Below are positions 1 to 13,000 of a DNA stretch of 64,000 nt, piece by piece. The number at the start of each line of letters is the position of its first letter. Within the stretch, counting starts at the first letter, position 1. The translations under genes were made by a program, and so were the position numbers. The stretch comes from Oenanthe sinensis. Taxonomy: Eukaryota; Streptophyta; Magnoliopsida; Apiales; Apiaceae. The notes below the pieces were generated by a model. The model did no database searches. It was not told the origin of the DNA and saw only the letters and a program-made list of their open reading frames with translations. The stretch lies in contig CM053813.1 of the NCBI GenBank assembly GCA_028671895.1, positions 42,441,501 to 42,505,500 of the forward strand, given 5' to 3'.

Positions 1-3000
1 AGGTACTTCAAGGGTGGTGCCGTGTGGAGCTTTAATCGCTATCAGTGTTTCATTCTAGGGACACAATGGGCAGTGAATGACATGTTTTTAGTAGAAGTAT
101 TAGAAAATGTTTGACATGTTGAAAATACTGAAGTATTGAACAAATCTGTGTAGTTTTTATAGGAGATGAATCTAACAAAATAACTAATACTCCCTCCGTC
201 CCTATTTAGTTGTCTCTTTTGAAAAAATCACGCATCTTAAGAAATATTTAGTTATATAATTTGTTTCCATACATTGCTCCTAATTATTGCATCAAATGAT
301 GAGATTAGTTGTGGAGTCAACTATTGGAAATAGGAGTGTAAAGGTAGTTTTGAAAAAATTTGTTAAAAAATGTATTGAAACAAGAGAGGGACAAATATTT
401 AGGGACAATTTTTTTTTCCAAAAAAAGACAACTAATTAGGTATGGAGTAAAATATTATTTGGAAATTACTACCTGAAAGCAGGGCAACATCTTGATATCT
501 TCTTCAGTGACAAAAAGCCACCTAAAACAGAATGGAGCCAACAAGTGTATAGACCAATTGACTGCTTAACTTGATGAATAACTGCTATTTTTTTATATGT
601 GTAATGTCGTAGTTGATGTTTTCACAAGTACAGGGAATGTTCACCTCTGATTATTTTTATCCTCGCTTAGGTCTCTCAATCTGTCCTGTGCTTCTCTGCA
701 GTAAGATAACAATTATACAACATAAAAGGCTAGAAGCAACAGCAGAGTGTATTCATTAACCAGACTTATATGGTTCTCTCACAGTCACATAGACATAACC
801 TTATTTGTTCATCTAAACTGTGCTCCTCCATGGAAAGATATTCAACATCTGCCTGCAGAGGAGAGGGAGAATCAACTTAACTTATTAAAAACCTTTTATT
901 ATTTCAAACCTTGACTTTGCAAAATTACTCAAAAATTTAGAAAAATATTGCATATAAAAGCCGTGAGTTGACATTACTGAGCACATCCAACCTTACCTTT
1001 TACTGGATTGAGTTTTAAAATGGGTGCAGGGGTGAAATAAGTTCTTGTAGGAAATGGATAGAACAACTGAACAGGTTCACATTATTAAACCTCGTGTTCA
1101 GTTTTAAGGATGAGAACGAGAGAAAAATAATAAAGGAGAAGATGATAAAGGGTAACAAAAAGTTTGCATTACTCATATTTCCCTTGACTTGAGAGCCACT
1201 CATAATTCATAAGATTCAGGCAAAATTTCTCACCTCAAATTGTTCAGATTTTAATTTTGGGTTTGTTCTACAATTAATGTTAACATATTAATGCTTCTCC
1301 CATTTCAATTCATAAACATGGTTTGAATTGTTATAAAACCATTATTATATACCCCTAGAACATATAAGAATCAAAGGTCAATCTGATTAGACAGGAAATT
1401 AAGCATAAAGTTCAGAACATTCTGAAAAAGATTTTGGCCAATAACATTTTTTACTCTCCTCATTTGCATCTCTTAAGGTTCATAGTGCATATGCTACCAG
1501 GCTTCTCTCTTCTGCTACATCTCTTTTATTAATGTGCTTGTTGGCTACACAGGAGAGTACCATAGGTCTGAATGACTTGACAGGGTATACATGTCAAAAT
1601 AAACAACATTAACTTCTAATATAAGTTATTAAGATATTATTATGTTGATATGAAAGTATTTGATGTAGATTATTCTTTCTTGATTTTTTTAATTTATTAG
1701 AACTCTATACTGACACTTTCCAGTAGAGTTTGATCAATCACATAATAAAGAAACGTAATATATACCATGAGAAAAACAATATAAAAAAATTATGGTATTT
1801 ATTGTTAAGATTGTCATTATGTTCGACAAGAAACTGATAGATAATGTTATTTCTTCTTCATTATGTCCTACATTAGATCTATATATATTGACGCTCTCCT
1901 TAACAACTGAAAATCAGCAGCGTGAAAGTTATAAGACGAACGAATTTTCCTTGATATTCTTTGCAAAACAGTCTATGCTGGGCAATCAGATTACAAATTA
2001 TATCATACCTGTAAGCTACCAACAGTCTCATCAACATCCCTGGGCATTGCAGCATCAAGTCCCCTAGTTAATCAATCGAGTGATTAGCATACTTGGTGTT
2101 AACTTAGATAGGAACAGAACACAAGGCAGTATCAATCACATAAATTTCAAACACTATCCCTACTTCCACTGAATTCTGTTCTTAAGCTTCTTTTCTATGA
2201 GACCAGTTCCTTCCAGCACATTTGTAATGTCATATATGCGCCTCTTCTGCACCTGAAACCAGCACAAACCCTTTAAAACAAGAGCTAAACACGGTATATG
2301 ACTAACTAATAAAGAATAATCACCTCTAATGTATCAGCAGCTTTATTTAGATCAAGAATACCATCTTCTGCATGTTTTACTAGATTTATGAACTTCTTGG
2401 TTAACAGACCTGTGTTATATCACAGATCAGTTTGTTAACATATAATTGAACTAATTACAAAAGGTACAAGATGGGAAATTAATATATCAAATAAGCTCCA
2501 CTGTTACAAAAGAACAGGAATACAAAAGAAAATTATAGAAGAGATTGCCTAGAGAGCTATCATAGCGACAGGGACCAGCTGGAGTGAGATTGTTGGCTGA
2601 AGGGGAACCTGCAGATTTAAAACATAGTATGATTTAATGTATCACAATCACACTCAGGCATTATGATGGACTGATGCTGTGAGGCGTCATTTTGGTCACT
2701 AGAAAACTTTAAAGATGAAACTCACCAATACTTGATACAGGAGTAGATGCAGTCTTATTAAACTTAGCAATCCTTGCTACTTTCTGTGCCTTCCCACCTT
2801 TTTTAGGCGCAGGTCTTTGAAAAGGACTACTGGCAACTTCGTTAAATCCAAGATTTGAGTTCTGCTTGTTAAAATCACCTTCAACATCAGGCCCTTCATA
2901 TTTGCGCTTTATTTGCTATTAAAACATTTCAGAAAATACAGTAAGCAACAAAAACAAATGTGGTAATTATACTAATCACGAGAAGATAGAGAAGTAAAAA

Positions 3001-4276
3001 TCATATTTTTGTAAAACTAAGATCACAGTAACCACAAGAGGGGTTATTTACAATTTGACCCGTAAAGTATCATCGCACAGATCAATCCTTCAAATAAATT
3101 TTGTTATATCCCAATTCTTTAAGTTTGCCAAATGTTATCCCGACCCTAACTTACCTAGTATTCGACAAGACATAATTGATCTCCTTTGACTTTAGAACAT
3201 TTATTTTGCATGATATGTTTAGACTGATCAAAGTGAAAAAATTTCGGCAAGGTTGAATACACATTCTACCCCGTTAACATGAACCAAAAAGAGAATATTT
3301 TCATAGGGACCACCTGTTAAAACATCATCTTACAGTTATATACACACTTACAAGTTATAAGGCCACTATAAAAGCTCTTAGGTAAAGATTGCGGACAGTT
3401 AACATTTCACAAAAATACTACTTTAATTAGAATTCTCTGCATGACGGATCATATCAACTGTTCCTCCCAAAGAGTTAAAAGACATAAAAATTGTTACTTT
3501 TTTCCTGACAACAATATTTAAAGAAAGCACGAGTCGGTACATAAATAAGTTACATACAATTGGTGCATTATAACTCCAGAAAAGGACTGTAAAGGATGGA
3601 ATAAATTGGCAATTAGTAATAAGACTACAAAATATATTGAGATTTCTACAAAAAAAACTTTTTAACAAAAGTAATATTCGGAAGCAAAAAAAATTATATA
3701 TAAGACAAAACTCTATTGTCTAATTGGGGACCTCACGATAGATTTGGATTCTATTGTACGAACACATCAAGACAAATAATTCAAATTATATAATAGCAAA
3801 GAGTCTTAGATTTAGTTGCAACCTTTAAGGAGCTGTACGAGGCGAAAATCTCATGTACGATTCTGTAATAGCATTTCAAACAGTAATGTTATCGTCATAA
3901 ACTTTAACATCTTCCACAGCATCCTACGTCTTCTAATTAAATAGTTTTCTAATCAAGTGAGTCCGAACTTCAATTACAAATTGTTTGATCGTAATTTCAG
4001 TATCCCCTGCCAATGACTCAAAGATCAAACATTTATTTCATTTAGCTAAAGCAATTATAATCAGCTATAATTATCGTGAAAACTGTAACGATATCATTTA
4101 AGCCAGTAAATGGAACTTTCGAAACATAAAACTTAGTAAACTGTACAACAATAGCAATTAATTTTATAAAAAAAGAAGAAATTACTGACAGGTGAGGGCG
4201 TAACGGAGGGGCGGTGATAATCTCGGAGCGGCGGGCGGATAGAGAAATGGTCCGGCGGATGATTGGGAGTGGACAT
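1..4276 (-). CDS. E2F transcription factor (E2FA/B/C-like), 3' end off window
   Basis: Ten exons read right to left: 4276-4190, 2915-2726, 2608-2549, 2409-2324, 2252-2164, 2063-2009, 852-800, 695-645, 521-473 and 54-<1. All phases agree. Exon 1 starts MSTPNHPPDH. Exons 3-5 encode the winged-helix DNA-binding domain (PAGPCRYDSSLG, LLTKKFINLVKHAEDGILDL, VQKRRIYDITNVLEGTGLI, KNRIQWKGLD). Exons 7-8 hold the coiled-coil dimerisation segment that pairs with DP (DVEYLSMEEHSLDEQI, LRDLSEDKNNQRW). Exons 9-10 begin the marked box (LFVTEEDIKMLPCFQ, NETLIAIKAPHGTTLEVP). By family knowledge, E2F-DP dimers bind TTTSSCGC sites in S-phase genes and are held by retinoblastoma protein through a C-terminal motif, which is outside the window. 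The part before the DNA-binding domain is short (about 100 residues). The intron after exon 3 has a GC donor. Intron 1 is about 1.27 kb. Confidence 0.93.
190..447. mobile_element. Stowaway-like MITE in an E2F intron
   Basis: The left end reads CTCCCTCCGTCCCTATTTAG and the right end is an imperfect inverted copy, with both arms continuing into TTAGTTGTCT. The dinucleotide TA flanks both sides (188-189 and 448-449), as expected for Tc1/mariner-derived Stowaway MITEs. It lies in the intron between the last two E2F exons in the window. The element at 13428 is a relative in reverse orientation. Confidence 0.75.
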
Positions 4277-4512
4277 GATGATGATGAGTTGTGATGGAAT
4301 GAATCAGAGGCGTTGGATTAGTGAGGGTTTAGGGATTTGAGTATTATAAGGAGATGAATGATTCAGTGAATTGGAGTAGATGAATGAGTAAGATCTGATT
4401 GAGAATAAGATGATGATGATGATGATGATTATGATGAATGAGAGAGAGAGAGAGGGAGGGAATTTGGTTCGGATAGAGATGTGGAGGGAATTAGCAAACA
4501 TCACCCTTTTGT

Positions 4513-4523
4513 ACCATATATAC
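4513..4523 (-). promoter_or_regulatory. Probable TATA box of the E2F gene
   Basis: On the minus strand the sequence TGTATATATGG lies about 240 bp upstream of the E2F start codon. A CT-rich leader (GA and ATG/CAT microsatellites on the plus strand at 4408-4453) lies between them, which is typical of a plant 5' UTR. The start site itself is not visible. Confidence 0.45.
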
Positions 4524-4783
4524 AGCGGAACCTCCGACGTGATTGGAAATTAGTCTACATTTAATTTCCATAAATTAATCAATTTTATGATGTTCAAATT
4601 AAGTATTAATTACTCCTATTAATTTATAAAAATTTAAGTGTATATGGAGGTGTATGTGAAGAAAATATGTGCAACTCTGATTAATTAAGCGGCCAAAAAA
4701 TTATACAATTTTATAATGAGATTAATGTTCCTGAAAAACACTCGCACCTTAAGTTTTTAATCTTTTTTATAATCAATTAATTG

Positions 4784-5084
4784 TATTCTCAAAGTAAACA
4801 GTAAGACTGCCAATTTTTTATATTCAATTTTTTTATTAGATAAGATCGATGTTTTTTTCTTGAAAATAGATAAGTTTGATATTTCATTTTATGTACCCTG
4901 CACAAGGTACCCGCATGGCCTCATCATACATTAATACATATGTTATGCACATGCAAGCAGTTCTTTTTTAATCTCTCTCTGAAGATTATGTTTTTGCTAC
5001 CTTTCGAATTTGTAGAACTGATGAATATCAGGGAACATTACTAATATATACTGTAAATCAAATGGTCATTGCACCATACATGCC
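4784..5084 (+). repeat. Direct repeat, left copy (flank of LTR remnant)
   Basis: The 301-bp stretch starting TATTCTCAAAGTAAACAG and ending at CATGCC recurs almost perfectly at 6608-6894. The main difference is a 14-nt stretch missing from the right copy. The rest of 4277-4783 is E2F leader, promoter and featureless AT-rich spacer. Confidence 0.85.
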
Positions 5085-5085
5085 C

Positions 5086-5857
5086 TGTGTTATACTCAAA
5101 TTTCAGCATGTGTTATTTTTGATGGGTCGGTATTTATCATGTGAATTATTGTTGCTTTTATTGAAGGCCCTCCGGGGTTAATCATTAATGAAGGCCCTCC
5201 GGGGTTAATTGTTGAAGGCCCTCCGGGGTTAATTATTGAAGACCATTGCTCTGTACTCCACGAGTTATCCTCGGCGGGGAGCTTTGGGTTGCAGCTGACC
5301 TCAGCTTGGAAGACCCTTTCCCTGTACTCAGGCGGGTTGTCCTCGTCTGGGGGCTTAGGGCGCGTCCTGCATCCGGGGTGGATCTAGTGCTAGCCTCCAG
5401 TCAAGGTATCCGGGAAATAACTGTAATGGACCGACTAGAGCCCATGATTTCCGGGTCAACGTCAGATTCATGAAGTCATCGGGCCTTATACTGGGCTTTG
5501 GACTATCCAAACAAGCTTCCATGTAGAGACCTCTTCCAACTAGGTTTCGATGATCGAATAAGGGGGTGAATAAGGTGTTGAATAAGGGGGTGGATAAGGT
5601 GGACTTTTCTTAACGGGCTTCTACTTCAGCAAGAACTACGTGGGCTTGATCCCCTATTATAAATAGGGGTACGTAGGCACATTGTTAGGGGTTGGACGTT
5701 GAGAGCCCCCACCAACTAAAAAACCCTAACAATCTCAGCCCCCAATATTCAACAACTACCACACTCCGACGACTTTTCAGGTAAAAAAACACCACCCTAG
5801 ATCTTAATTATGGCGATGAACCTCAAATTTTGTTGTTACCAAATTCCTCCATCAACA
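5086..5857 (+). mobile_element. LTR of a retrotransposon (probably Ty3/gypsy-like)
   Basis: A segment richer in GC than its surroundings, with LTR layout. It starts TGTG/TGTT just after the flanking repeat and carries a tandem motif GAAGGCCCTCCGGGGTTAAT three times at 5163-5233. A TATA-type core promoter lies near 5660 (ATTATAAATAGGGG), and the segment ends ...CATCAACA. Immediately after comes TTGGCGCTAGAAGGAGGGG, which resembles a primer-binding site of plant gypsy elements (from memory; the tRNA match was not checked). No second complete LTR is seen. Confidence 0.6.
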
Positions 5858-6607
5858 AATTGGCGCTAGAAGGAGGGGAAAATCCACATCTTAGGAGGAA
5901 AGATGTTACATCGAATCTAGGGTTTTAAAAGTTTTCAAGATGGACATCAAAGGCGGCTATGGGAGACATTGAAGGGGGAGATATTGAAAAAGATTTGTAT
6001 GGATTGTTAGCATTCAATAGTCTATGGTTCTCATCATGGTTTCAAGTATATGGTCTCATGTATGGCTTAATGGTTGATGGGTAATCGATTTTGGAGTAAG
6101 AATAGAAGAAAATTCGTATGTATTGTACTACATGCGTTACATACACTGCTGAGGTCATATCTTGAGTTCTAGAAGTCGGATTTTGACGATTTTACAGCCC
6201 ACTCGAAGCTTATTGAATTCTCTTTAATTCAGAGGTGAAAAAATAAGAAGAAGACATCTGGTATCAGTCCGAAACTGGAGAGAAAAGACAGTTGCGAATT
6301 TCAACAATGAATTCTACTCAGTTCAGGAAACCTACTGGCAATTGGTTTAGAACATTATGACGAAATCCACATCTGATTCGGGGAAGGAGGTTACAGTTAA
6401 TTGAAGAACAAACACATGGAGAAGGATACTTGCACATGAGACACGATTATCAGCAGCTACATCTCCATCTCACAAAGTGCGTCTATTAGGTAAACCCTAA
6501 CGTTTTAATATTTTATGTTATTGATTGAATTTTTTCAGGTAGAAAGTCACATGAAGACAAATATTTGATAAGATCAAATATTAAGACTGCCAATTTTTTT
6601 AATATTC
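5858..6607 (+). mobile_element. Retrotransposon leader remnant
   Basis: About 750 bp follow the presumed primer-binding site. No long ORF or recognisable gag/pol sequence is visible, so this is at most an untranslated leader of a truncated or non-autonomous element. A short extra copy of the flanking repeat's start (AAGACTGCCAATTTTTTT) occurs near 6580, which points to slippage or a complex insertion at this edge. Confidence 0.45.
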
Positions 6608-6894
6608 TATTCTCAAAGTAAACAGTAAGACTGCCAATTTTTTTATTAGATAAGATCGATGTTTTTTTCTTGAAAATAGATAAGTTTGATATTTCATTTT
6701 ATGTACCCTGCACAAGGTACCCGCATGGCCTCATCATACATTAATACATATGTTATGCACATGCAAGCAGTTCTTTTTTAATCTCTCTCTGAAGATTATG
6801 TTTTTGCTACCTTTCGAATTTGTAGAACTGATGAATATCAGGGAACATTACTAATATATACTGTAAATCAAATGGTCATTGCACCATACATGCC
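6608..6894 (+). repeat. Direct repeat, right copy (flank of LTR remnant)
   Basis: Near-identical to 4784-5084 except for a 14-nt deletion near its start. Both copies end at the same CATGCC. The sequence to its right (6895-7053) leads into the 3' end of the XRN gene. Confidence 0.85.
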
Positions 6895-7053
6895 GTCCTC
6901 TCAACATCAGCTCAGGATATGAAATTTAAATCCTTAACAAGAGAGGAACAAGTCTCTATCAGTTTACTTCCAGTTTCCAAAAGATAACTCCAGAATACTG
7001 TTTTTGCGACCACATATAATAGTTTCAAAACCAGTCTAGAGGTATTATAGTGC

Positions 7054-10000
7054 TCAATTTTCTCCGGTTCTCCAGCTTCCTGCTCTACCAGATCTCGTCG
7101 ATCCCGGGAAGTTATTTGTTGCTCGCCACAAGTTGCTATTTGCGCGTACGTGGGATACTGACGTCCATGGAGGTTGCCTTTTATTTGCTTGTAGATTGGA
7201 TGTTAATCTCCATGCACCTTGTGCTTGATCACCTCTACCCAAACTCGTTGCTTGCCAGACATTGTTATTAGAAGGGTGAATTGGCTGTAGTGTCCTCGGA
7301 CCACGTGTCTGTCCTTGACCCAAATTTCTTGCTTGCCACACATTGATGGTTTCTGTTCGATTAGGCTTAAATGCCTCAGTAACTCGTCTTCCTCGGCCAA
7401 AACTTGGTCTCCACTTTTCATTGTTAGTACTCTGCAAAGGAGAGTTGAAATTATGCAGCCTGTTATGCCCTGTCAAACAAATCCAACCAAAGTTTGAACT
7501 GGAAGTCATTTTTTGCTCCCCTGATGTACTTGATGTTGTTTCAGCTTTTTCAGCTAATACATTGCCTCTACCACTGCCCCAACCTACACCAGCACCTTTC
7601 AGGATCACAGCAGGAGTAGAAACTGTTAATTTCTTATCAATCTTCCACTGTCTATGGGGGATTTGGTTTCTAGTAGAAGGCCGATGGCCCTGGTATTCAT
7701 GCCACAGCACTGTTTCATTAATGTCAGCCTCACTGATTGTCTGCATACATAGATACCAAGGCAAAGTAAAACAATTGTTCATTTCAAAATTGATTCTACA
7801 TATATTGCACCGCAGGATAGATGATCAGGAGAACTTGAGTATTACCTGTTCAGGAACAGTAACACCTTCTAATAAACGCGGATTATGCACCCTGTAGGGC
7901 GGTAACTTGTAATGCAAACATCTGAAGCTTAAAAGATAAACAGGTCATTGATCTATCCTAACTGACTTAACATTGCTCAACTTAGCAACAAAAAAAAGTC
8001 TTCAGTATACTTACGCAATATCATTGTAACATCCGGGAAGCCTATCAGTTTCATTTCCCCCCGTCTCAAAAAGAACAAATCCATTAAGCCCTCCACTGAA
8101 ATTGGGCAAATAAAATGCAACTTAATGATACACAGAGATGTGATTATCTACTGCAAAAGTTTTAATAATAAAATAAAATTTGACCATGAATCAACAAAGA
8201 ATCTTTAACAGCTATTTTCCACATCTTGCAATACAACAAATGTGACTCACCTCAACTTAGCATCAATTTTGAATTCATTATTATGCTTGTTGGAGTCGAT
8301 ACTTTGGTGCTCACAAATAATTTCTAAACTTGTCCGTCCCAGAAACAAAATATCAAGGCCTTCAGAGTTCCTGATCGCTTCATCAGCCTACACATATATC
8401 AATGAGTAGATGGCACGGTATCAATACACAATTGAAACGTGATTATACTTGAAGAGTAAAGATTTACTGAACCAGTAAGATTGATCAAAAATACTAATTT
8501 TGTACATATTGAAGAAAGAGGAACCTAATAATCAGTGAGCAAAAACAAAACTCAGCAAAAGTTGCACTCACCTGGAGCTCACTCTCCAGCTTTCATGTCT
8601 CCACTAAAAGGCGAGCCTCTTCTATGAAAGGAAGTTTGGCTATGCCCTTCACAAGATTACATGTGATGTGAAACTACACAAACATATTATCAGAGAGAAG
8701 TATGCTACATAAAATGTCTCAAAATGAAAAAAACAGCAAACCTGCCACGTGAACCGCGTTCCATCAACATCTATTGTAAAATCTGCATGTTGAAAAGAAT
8801 TGAATAATCCCAATCTTCAGAAGAAAAAACTGTTTTTATAAACTATCAGCTAAACCCTTGCCTGTCCGATAGAAGTCAATGATACTGGAATTCTCATCTT
8901 TCATTAGTGTCTGATAAGGTGCAGGTAGTGCATGATCACTGCAGGAAAAAAACCATTAGGGCACAAACCAAAACCATAAATCTAAAGAAAAAAGTTTTAA
9001 GATACTGCCTTCTGGGAGGGAAAACACCCATAAGTTGTTCAAACGGTTTGAATGGTAAGCCTTTCTGGAAATGTGGTTTAAAATGTGATAGCCCTTTCAT
9101 GTCCGAGGCAAATGGACCATAATGATACGGATAATACCTACAAAAATGTTGCAGCTCTGATCATCAGTATGGCTAATAGTTCATTACCATTTACCTAAGT
9201 ATCTTCTGATATACAAGTAAGCTTAGGCACAGATACAAGCACACTTTCATCTGACATTCTTACCATGTCCAGGAAGGAACTCCTGCGAAGTAATATAAAG
9301 TCACCCAACACAGGCCTTCAGTATACTTCTCTACCTAAAAGAGAGTTGTCGTCTATCAGTGTTAGCATATAATAATATATTTACACAAAGGGTGTCTTAG
9401 TCTTGTAGCATTTTATTATTCTAATATATAAACAGTGGGACGTATTATTATTACAAGTTCATTCTTGTAAAACCTTGGTTCTCTATAATTTGACAATCAG
9501 CTCATTTTTTCAAAAACTATTTCCAATTACAGTAAAAGGGGCATCATCTATATTGAAATATATTATGTGTCAAAGATAATCTAAATTCTAATGCTACATT
9601 CTTAGACATACCACTGCTCTCCTTGTGCTTTCAATATCCACAGAACTAGTCACCTCAAATTTTTCCATGTAATATCTTTCTCTGTAGCCTGGTAAATTCA
9701 ACTTGACCTATGGAAAACATTAAAAAAAATGATGCAATGACAAAAAATTTTTGCTAAATGATGTAATGACAATTTTTAATACTTCCAAATCAAGGAAGTG
9801 CTCCTACATAAAGGAAGAACAAAATTCACAGTGTTACCTTGTCTGTTCCAAGACCGCCATTTTGAAAGCTGTCCGCAGCTTTTCGACTATATTCTTTCAG
9901 TTTATTTTTCAATTCTTTCGTATTTTCCAAAATCTATAATATCACAACAATAAGACAACAACACAAGCAGGCATTTTTAATTGGTGTACGTATATACATC

Positions 10001-13000
10001 AGAAGACCAGTACTAAACCACAAAAAAAGTCAGAGAAAGATTGATCCCAATAGTATCCAAGTTAATAAACCAGGAACATGACTTAATGCACCAACATATT
10101 TGTGCAGTAGACATTTGTACAAATTAGATAACGAGTCAATCAACAGTTAACCTAAAGAACCCAATCTAACTCAAGAAGGCTTTACATGAAGAAGTGCATG
10201 ATAAAAAGGGGCAGTTTTGGTACCACTTCAGGATTATTCACCCCATCTGAAAATGTAGGAATCTCTTTTGAGCGAAGTCCTGAAATTTCCAAAGACGATA
10301 AATCAATTTCATTCATTCCCGAATCTTGGTTTTCAGCACATCTCTGCAATATAAGAAGATAATTAATTAATAATAAAAAAACTGTTTCTTGAGCATCACG
10401 TGCAGCAAATAAATGATATTCAGTTTTTTTTCACTAACTGAATCCTCATATTCCTTAAGAATCTGCCTGAGTTTCCTCTCTCTGAGGTCTGCCCTTTTCT
10501 TAAAAATCTTCTCTTCGAAATTTCCAACAAGGAGAATAAATTTCTCAACTATTTTGAGTTTAATGTATCCGGCTTTCTTATCATTGACCTACATAATTCA
10601 GCACCAAAAGGGGTTAATTCATAATCAATCTCCATTAAAACAATAGTATAGTGCCAGGAATAATAGAAGAAACATATATTTAAACAAACATACACGGTGC
10701 ATGTCAACTAAGTAACCACCCAAAGTTTTAAACTCTCTTGTAGACATGCATCAAGAGATCAATCCCACCCTGCCATATCAAACCAAGTTTACAAGTATAT
10801 GATTTTGAAAATGCAAATAATCAAGTTGCACATAAAATTTCAGTATCTGGCCGTGCAAGTTGAGAAGAAATTAATCAAGAGGTCACCTCATGGATGTACA
10901 GTGAAGGCATGTGCGGTAAAAAATCATTGCCACTAAAAAAACATATAAAGATGAAGTCATCGATGAGTCTCTCAATATCAGGTTCAAATTTCTCAGGTGG
11001 ATCGCTGATTTCCATGTCCATTTGCAGATATTCTCTTAGAATCCAAGAATGAAGAAACTGTTTAGAACATATAAAGACAGAAAAAAGCAGTAAGGAATAC
11101 ATACATTGCCCAGCACATATCAAGTTAAACCTAGTAAACAAGAAAATTATCGAACCTGATAAGGTTTTTTGATCAATTTTGTTGGCTTATCTACAGCTTC
11201 CAGACTAGATTTTTCTGGAGACTCTGTCTCCCCCCACTGAATGATCAATTTCCATCAGCAAAATAACTTCACAACTTTTGAAAAAAACCATTTACGATTC
11301 ATTGCACAAAAATGTCGATAAAAAATAGGTACATCATACTAGGCCATGGTCATAAATATTAGATAATTTTGTTTATTTTTTGAGAGTCGAAAAGGAAGAC
11401 TTTTATATGGAAGAACATATTACAAAATATATGGTCCACATGAACAATCAATGACGAAAACATGTTAATGCACAGTAACATACCTTCTTAAACCATTTCC
11501 TTGATTTCATCATATTTTCAGGTTCACAACTTGCAAACACTTGATTTATATGACCACTGGAATTTGGCAGTTGCTCGAGAATATCCTAAATAAAAAAAAT
11601 TATTCAAGCCTTATTTTGCTCAGATTTATTAAACATTGAAAATATCATCAACCAACGTACTGATACAAGTAAATCACCTCTCTCAGAATCGAAAAATGAA
11701 TTTCATGTGTGGCCAAGGCCAGCATAATGAGATCCGCATCCTGCATTACAATAATAAGCAAACAGAGGTGACATGGTGAAATTAATGAATCTCATGGCCA
11801 CTTATTTAAATGGGCACCGAACTTTAAGCTGCCAGCATTTTACATACATACCAAACCATAAACACAATGACGCGTATTTGGGTTGTATTCCGGGAATGTA
11901 CGTTGAAGCCTAATGAAGGAAAAAATCTTGTGTTCCCCCTCACCAGGAACACTTGCATCAGAAAGAAGCACCTGATAAAGAAGAAGACTTCCACTTAAAT
12001 TCATCAAACAACAGACCTAATTGTGCAGAATTGAGGTCTCAAAGATGGATTAACCTTGACATTTTTCCAACCGGGATTATTTTTCATCCGAAGCTGAATG
12101 TAGCTTTGAAGCTCTTTGGATAATTTAAACATAAACTCCGTCCCTGGAGTTATAATGTTGGAATCAAAAAGTTTAGTTTCTTGTTTCGGAAGAACTTGTT
12201 TTCCTTCCAACAAGAACTGTCTTCTCAATCATATAAACTAAACAAACATGTCGAAGTAAATTAAACATCAAACAAAAAGAAAGTACTAGTTCTTCCGCAT
12301 CCCTCGCATTTCTGAATCTTCTGGTTCTTTGTTGATTCATTTTTGCTCTGGGAGCTACACCATCTACAATGAATATTAAATTCATGCCAAACACTAAATT
12401 AATTACTACTATTGTTTTGGGTATTATTTAGTATACATAGCTTTGGAAATTACACAAAAAAGATAAAATTGCCATGCAAAACTAATATCTGTTCCTCGAT
12501 TCATGCACACTCAATCTCAATCTCTCACTAAGACACTAACTTAGAAACAAAGTGAAAAGGGTACGTAGTTACCTATTGCAAGATATAAAAGTCTCCGGGG
12601 CCTTACAATGTTGAAAAGCCTGTCAATATAATCGAATATATTGTTGAAAACTTCATCAAAAGTCTTTGGAGAACACACCTGGTGATTATTACAGAATTAG
12701 TCATAAGATCAAGTACTAAATATTAATGGAAAAAAATCTACTGTATTGTATACTTCAGATTCTTTTGCCAAAATAAGCAACAATGTTTCACACACACACA
12801 CACACGCGCGAGTACTGATAGACATATGTACAAGTATAGGAAAAAAGGGTAAGATAATCACATCATCAGTATCTTCGGGATGGAAACAAGGATGTATAAT
12901 CCCATTCATGTCTAAATACAGATTATCAAACTCCATGTCGTTAGGGTTTGGAAGGCTAGAATATACATTTTGTTCATTTTCTTCTTTAGCATTTACGACA

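Noticed and set aside
5246..5473. 75-codon frame in GC-richer DNA
   Set aside because: Lies in the U3 region of the LTR; no protein family seen.
7343..7897. 184-codon plus-strand frame
   Set aside because: Antisense to XRN exons 22-23, which have clear protein similarity and correct splice phases.
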